The position numbers and the translations under genes are program-made. The notes under the pieces are model-generated. The model was not told the DNA's origin and searched no databases. It saw only the letters and a list, made by a program, of their open reading frames with translations. 24,214 nt of DNA from Spirochaetota bacterium (GTDB lineage Bacteria; Spirochaetota; Spirochaetia; Treponematales; Treponemataceae): NCBI GenBank assembly GCA_022704725.1, contig JAKJFV010000002.1:1-24214 (forward strand). Reading direction: 5' to 3'. Below, one piece after another: positions 22,746 to 24,214 of the stretch. Position 1 is the stretch's first letter. Each line of letters starts with the position of its first letter.

Positions 22746-24149
22746 ATGAAAAAAATAATTATTTTAGCAACAGCAGCACTGCTGTTTACATGCTGCACTT
22801 CTGTAAAACAGACATCACCGTCTGTTTCAGAAACCTATTTTGAAAAAAATGCTTCATCGTTCGAAGTTATGTATTTAGAGAACGGAATACCTCTTATTGT
22901 TAAACAAAATGAAAACCAGCAGGTAGTGTCTCTTTCTATTATGATTGAAGGAGGGAATGCCCTGCTTGATCCTTCACAATCAGGTATAGAAAATATGACT
23001 CTTTCTATGATGACAAGAGGCTCGAGCGGATATACTTATGAAGAAATACAAAAACAGCTGCATTTTACACAGGGAAGCATTTCAGGCTATACGGCAAACG
23101 GGTATTCCTATTTTTCTCTTAACTGTATAAATCATCATTTTAGTAATCTTTTTTCAATTTTTTCAGATGCTTTTTTAAATCCCAGTTTCACCGAGAAGGA
23201 ATTCGGGAACGTTAAAAATGAAAATATTCAGACTCTTCAAAGCATAATGAACGATCCCTTCTCTCTTGCCCAATACAGCGCAGAACGGACTGTATATAAA
23301 AATCATCCCTTTGAAACTGATATACGCCCTACTTATGAAACAATTCAGACAGTATCACTTGATCAGATCAGCGATTTTCATAAAACCCTTTTAAATTCAA
23401 AGAGAATTACAATTGTTGCCGCAGGAAATTTTGATCCTGAATATTTGAAAAAAAGACTAAATGCAGCTTTCTTTGTTCTACCTTCACAGGATTACGTAAC
23501 CCCTCTTATCCCTCAGGTAACAATTTCCGGAGATCCTGTAATTATGTCTCATCCGTCTGCAGCCGGGACAGGGTTTCTTGTTAAGACGTATCCCTTCCCT
23601 CAATTCAATGATTTAGATTACATGCCCTCGCTGCTGGCCTGTACAATTTACTCAGAAACTTTATTCAATATTGTACGTGAGAAATACGGAGCCTGTTATT
23701 CAATAGGAAATACACCAGTTTTAAGCAAAGCTCCCTATATGATGCTCTATGTTAATAGTGCAAGTGATATTGAGAATATGCCGTCGTACATTAATGAGGC
23801 ACAAAGTCTTATGAGCGAAGGGAAGGTTATTGATTCAAAAAATCCGGAAACAAATGAGTTTACCTATTTAACGTTAGAAGAAACACTTGAAGGATACAAA
23901 AACTCGCTTATTAATTCACTTTTTTCAGCCTATATTACCTCTTCCGGGGAAGTTACTCAAATTATGGGAAGCCTCCACTTAACAGGCGAAAAGGAAGCGT
24001 ATCTTAAATTACTAAAAAGAATAGAAGATGTAAGCGCCGATGATATTCGCCGTGTTTTTAATTCCTACTGGATTAATTCATCCGGACAATGGTTTATTGT
24101 AACGGGTCCTGAGAATGCAGATAAGGTTCCTGTAGAATTATATAAGTAA
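22746..24149 (+). CDS. M16B peptidase-like lipoprotein, non-catalytic partner subunit
   Basis: 467-residue exported protein with a short lipoprotein signal: MKKIIILATAALLFTCC, lipid attachment at C16 or C17 under the relaxed spirochaetal lipobox. It has two M16 domains. At the position of the zinc motif it reads SGIENMTLSMMTRG, so HxxEH is absent and it cannot be a peptidase alone. It keeps the second-domain substrate-binding pair R311 and Y318 in REKYGACYSIG, as in known two-chain M16B enzymes where one subunit supplies zinc and the other Arg/Tyr. GGGGAG precedes the ATG by five or six bases. Likely tethers the catalytic subunit to a membrane. Substrate unknown. The operon ends at the terminator at 24158. 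Confidence 0.92.
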   Translation: MKKIIILATAALLFTCCTSVKQTSPSVSETYFEKNASSFEVMYLENGIPLIVKQNENQQVVSLSIMIEGGNALLDPSQSGIENMTLSMMTRGSSGYTYEEIQKQLHFTQGSISGYTANGYSYFSLNCINHHFSNLFSIFSDAFLNPSFTEKEFGNVKNENIQTLQSIMNDPFSLAQYSAERTVYKNHPFETDIRPTYETIQTVSLDQISDFHKTLLNSKRITIVAAGNFDPEYLKKRLNAAFFVLPSQDYVTPLIPQVTISGDPVIMSHPSAAGTGFLVKTYPFPQFNDLDYMPSLLACTIYSETLFNIVREKYGACYSIGNTPVLSKAPYMMLYVNSASDIENMPSYINEAQSLMSEGKVIDSKNPETNEFTYLTLEETLEGYKNSLINSLFSAYITSSGEVTQIMGSLHLTGEKEAYLKLLKRIEDVSADDIRRVFNSYWINSSGQWFIVTGPENADKVPVELYK

Positions 24150-24157
24150 AAATAGAT

Positions 24158-24192
24158 AAGGCGCCGTACATTAAAGTATAAGGCGCCTTTTT
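24158..24192 (+). terminator. Rho-independent terminator of the M16 operon
   Basis: Inverted repeat AAGGCGCC (24158-24165) and GGCGCCTT (24182-24189), a 16-base loop containing a small inner TAC/GTA pairing, then a T-rich tract. It lies nine bases after the stop codon. Confidence 0.9.
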
Positions 24193-24214
24193 CTTACAAT
24201 TTTACTTTATTTTA

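Noticed and set aside
1..24214. CRISPR arrays, tRNA/rRNA genes, insertion sequences, prophage, toxin-antitoxin or defence cassettes
   Set aside because: I read through both strands and found no regularly spaced repeats, cloverleaf-like sequence, transposase or integrase motifs, or defence-type domains.

Overview
The window looks like a chromosomal housekeeping segment of a spirochaete, most likely a Treponema or close relative. That assignment is inference. It rests on AT-rich coding sequence, a chemotaxis cluster with a TPR-tailed CheR, a very long signal peptidase I, a single-chain iron-sulfur fumarase, and a periplasmic propeller sensor joined to an adenylate cyclase. I see no IS element, prophage, CRISPR array, tRNA or rRNA, and no broken gene. 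One gene, cheR, is cut by the left edge.

Layout. 1-3331 (minus): chemotaxis operon cheW, a 162-residue CheW-like protein, cheB, cheR, transcribed leftward from a TTGACA-type promoter. 3413-5182 (minus): lepB, divergent from 5231-7187 (plus), a class I fumarase overlapping an orphan Hpt gene. 7156-7893 (minus): a TatD-family hydrolase. 7986-8204 (plus): a 72-residue protein of unknown function. 8194-16909 (minus): lysC, dapB, propeller/adenylate cyclase, an RlmI-type methyltransferase, miaA and a family 2 glycosyltransferase, with a further promoter before the methyltransferase. 17035-19023 (plus): an RNase II family exoribonuclease. A bidirectional terminator at 19091-19119 separates it from 19140-20252 (minus), a MsmK/UgpC-type ATPase, followed by 20315-21079 (minus), a DUF554 membrane protein. 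21282-24149 (plus): a two-gene M16 peptidase pair, one secreted catalytic subunit and one lipoprotein without the zinc motif, closed by a terminator at 24158-24192.

The strongest non-gene signal is promoter geometry. Eight genes or operons have a -10-like hexamer ending only 6 to 9 bases before the start codon, with a -35 element exactly 17 bases further upstream and no usable Shine-Dalgarno between. This implies leaderless or nearly leaderless mRNAs: cheW, lepB, fumarase, tatD, the rlmI-type gene, lysC, the RNase gene and DUF554. In the same window the ugpC-type gene, the M16 pair, dapB, the cyclase, the Hpt gene and the 72-residue gene have clear Shine-Dalgarno sites. Two -35 classes recur, TTGACA and TAGAnn. 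The lepB and fumarase promoters are almost fully superimposed on opposite strands. The other main items are the 14-repeat propeller/adenylate cyclase and the divergent CheW-like protein in the che operon. No intergenic gap exceeds about 205 bases.
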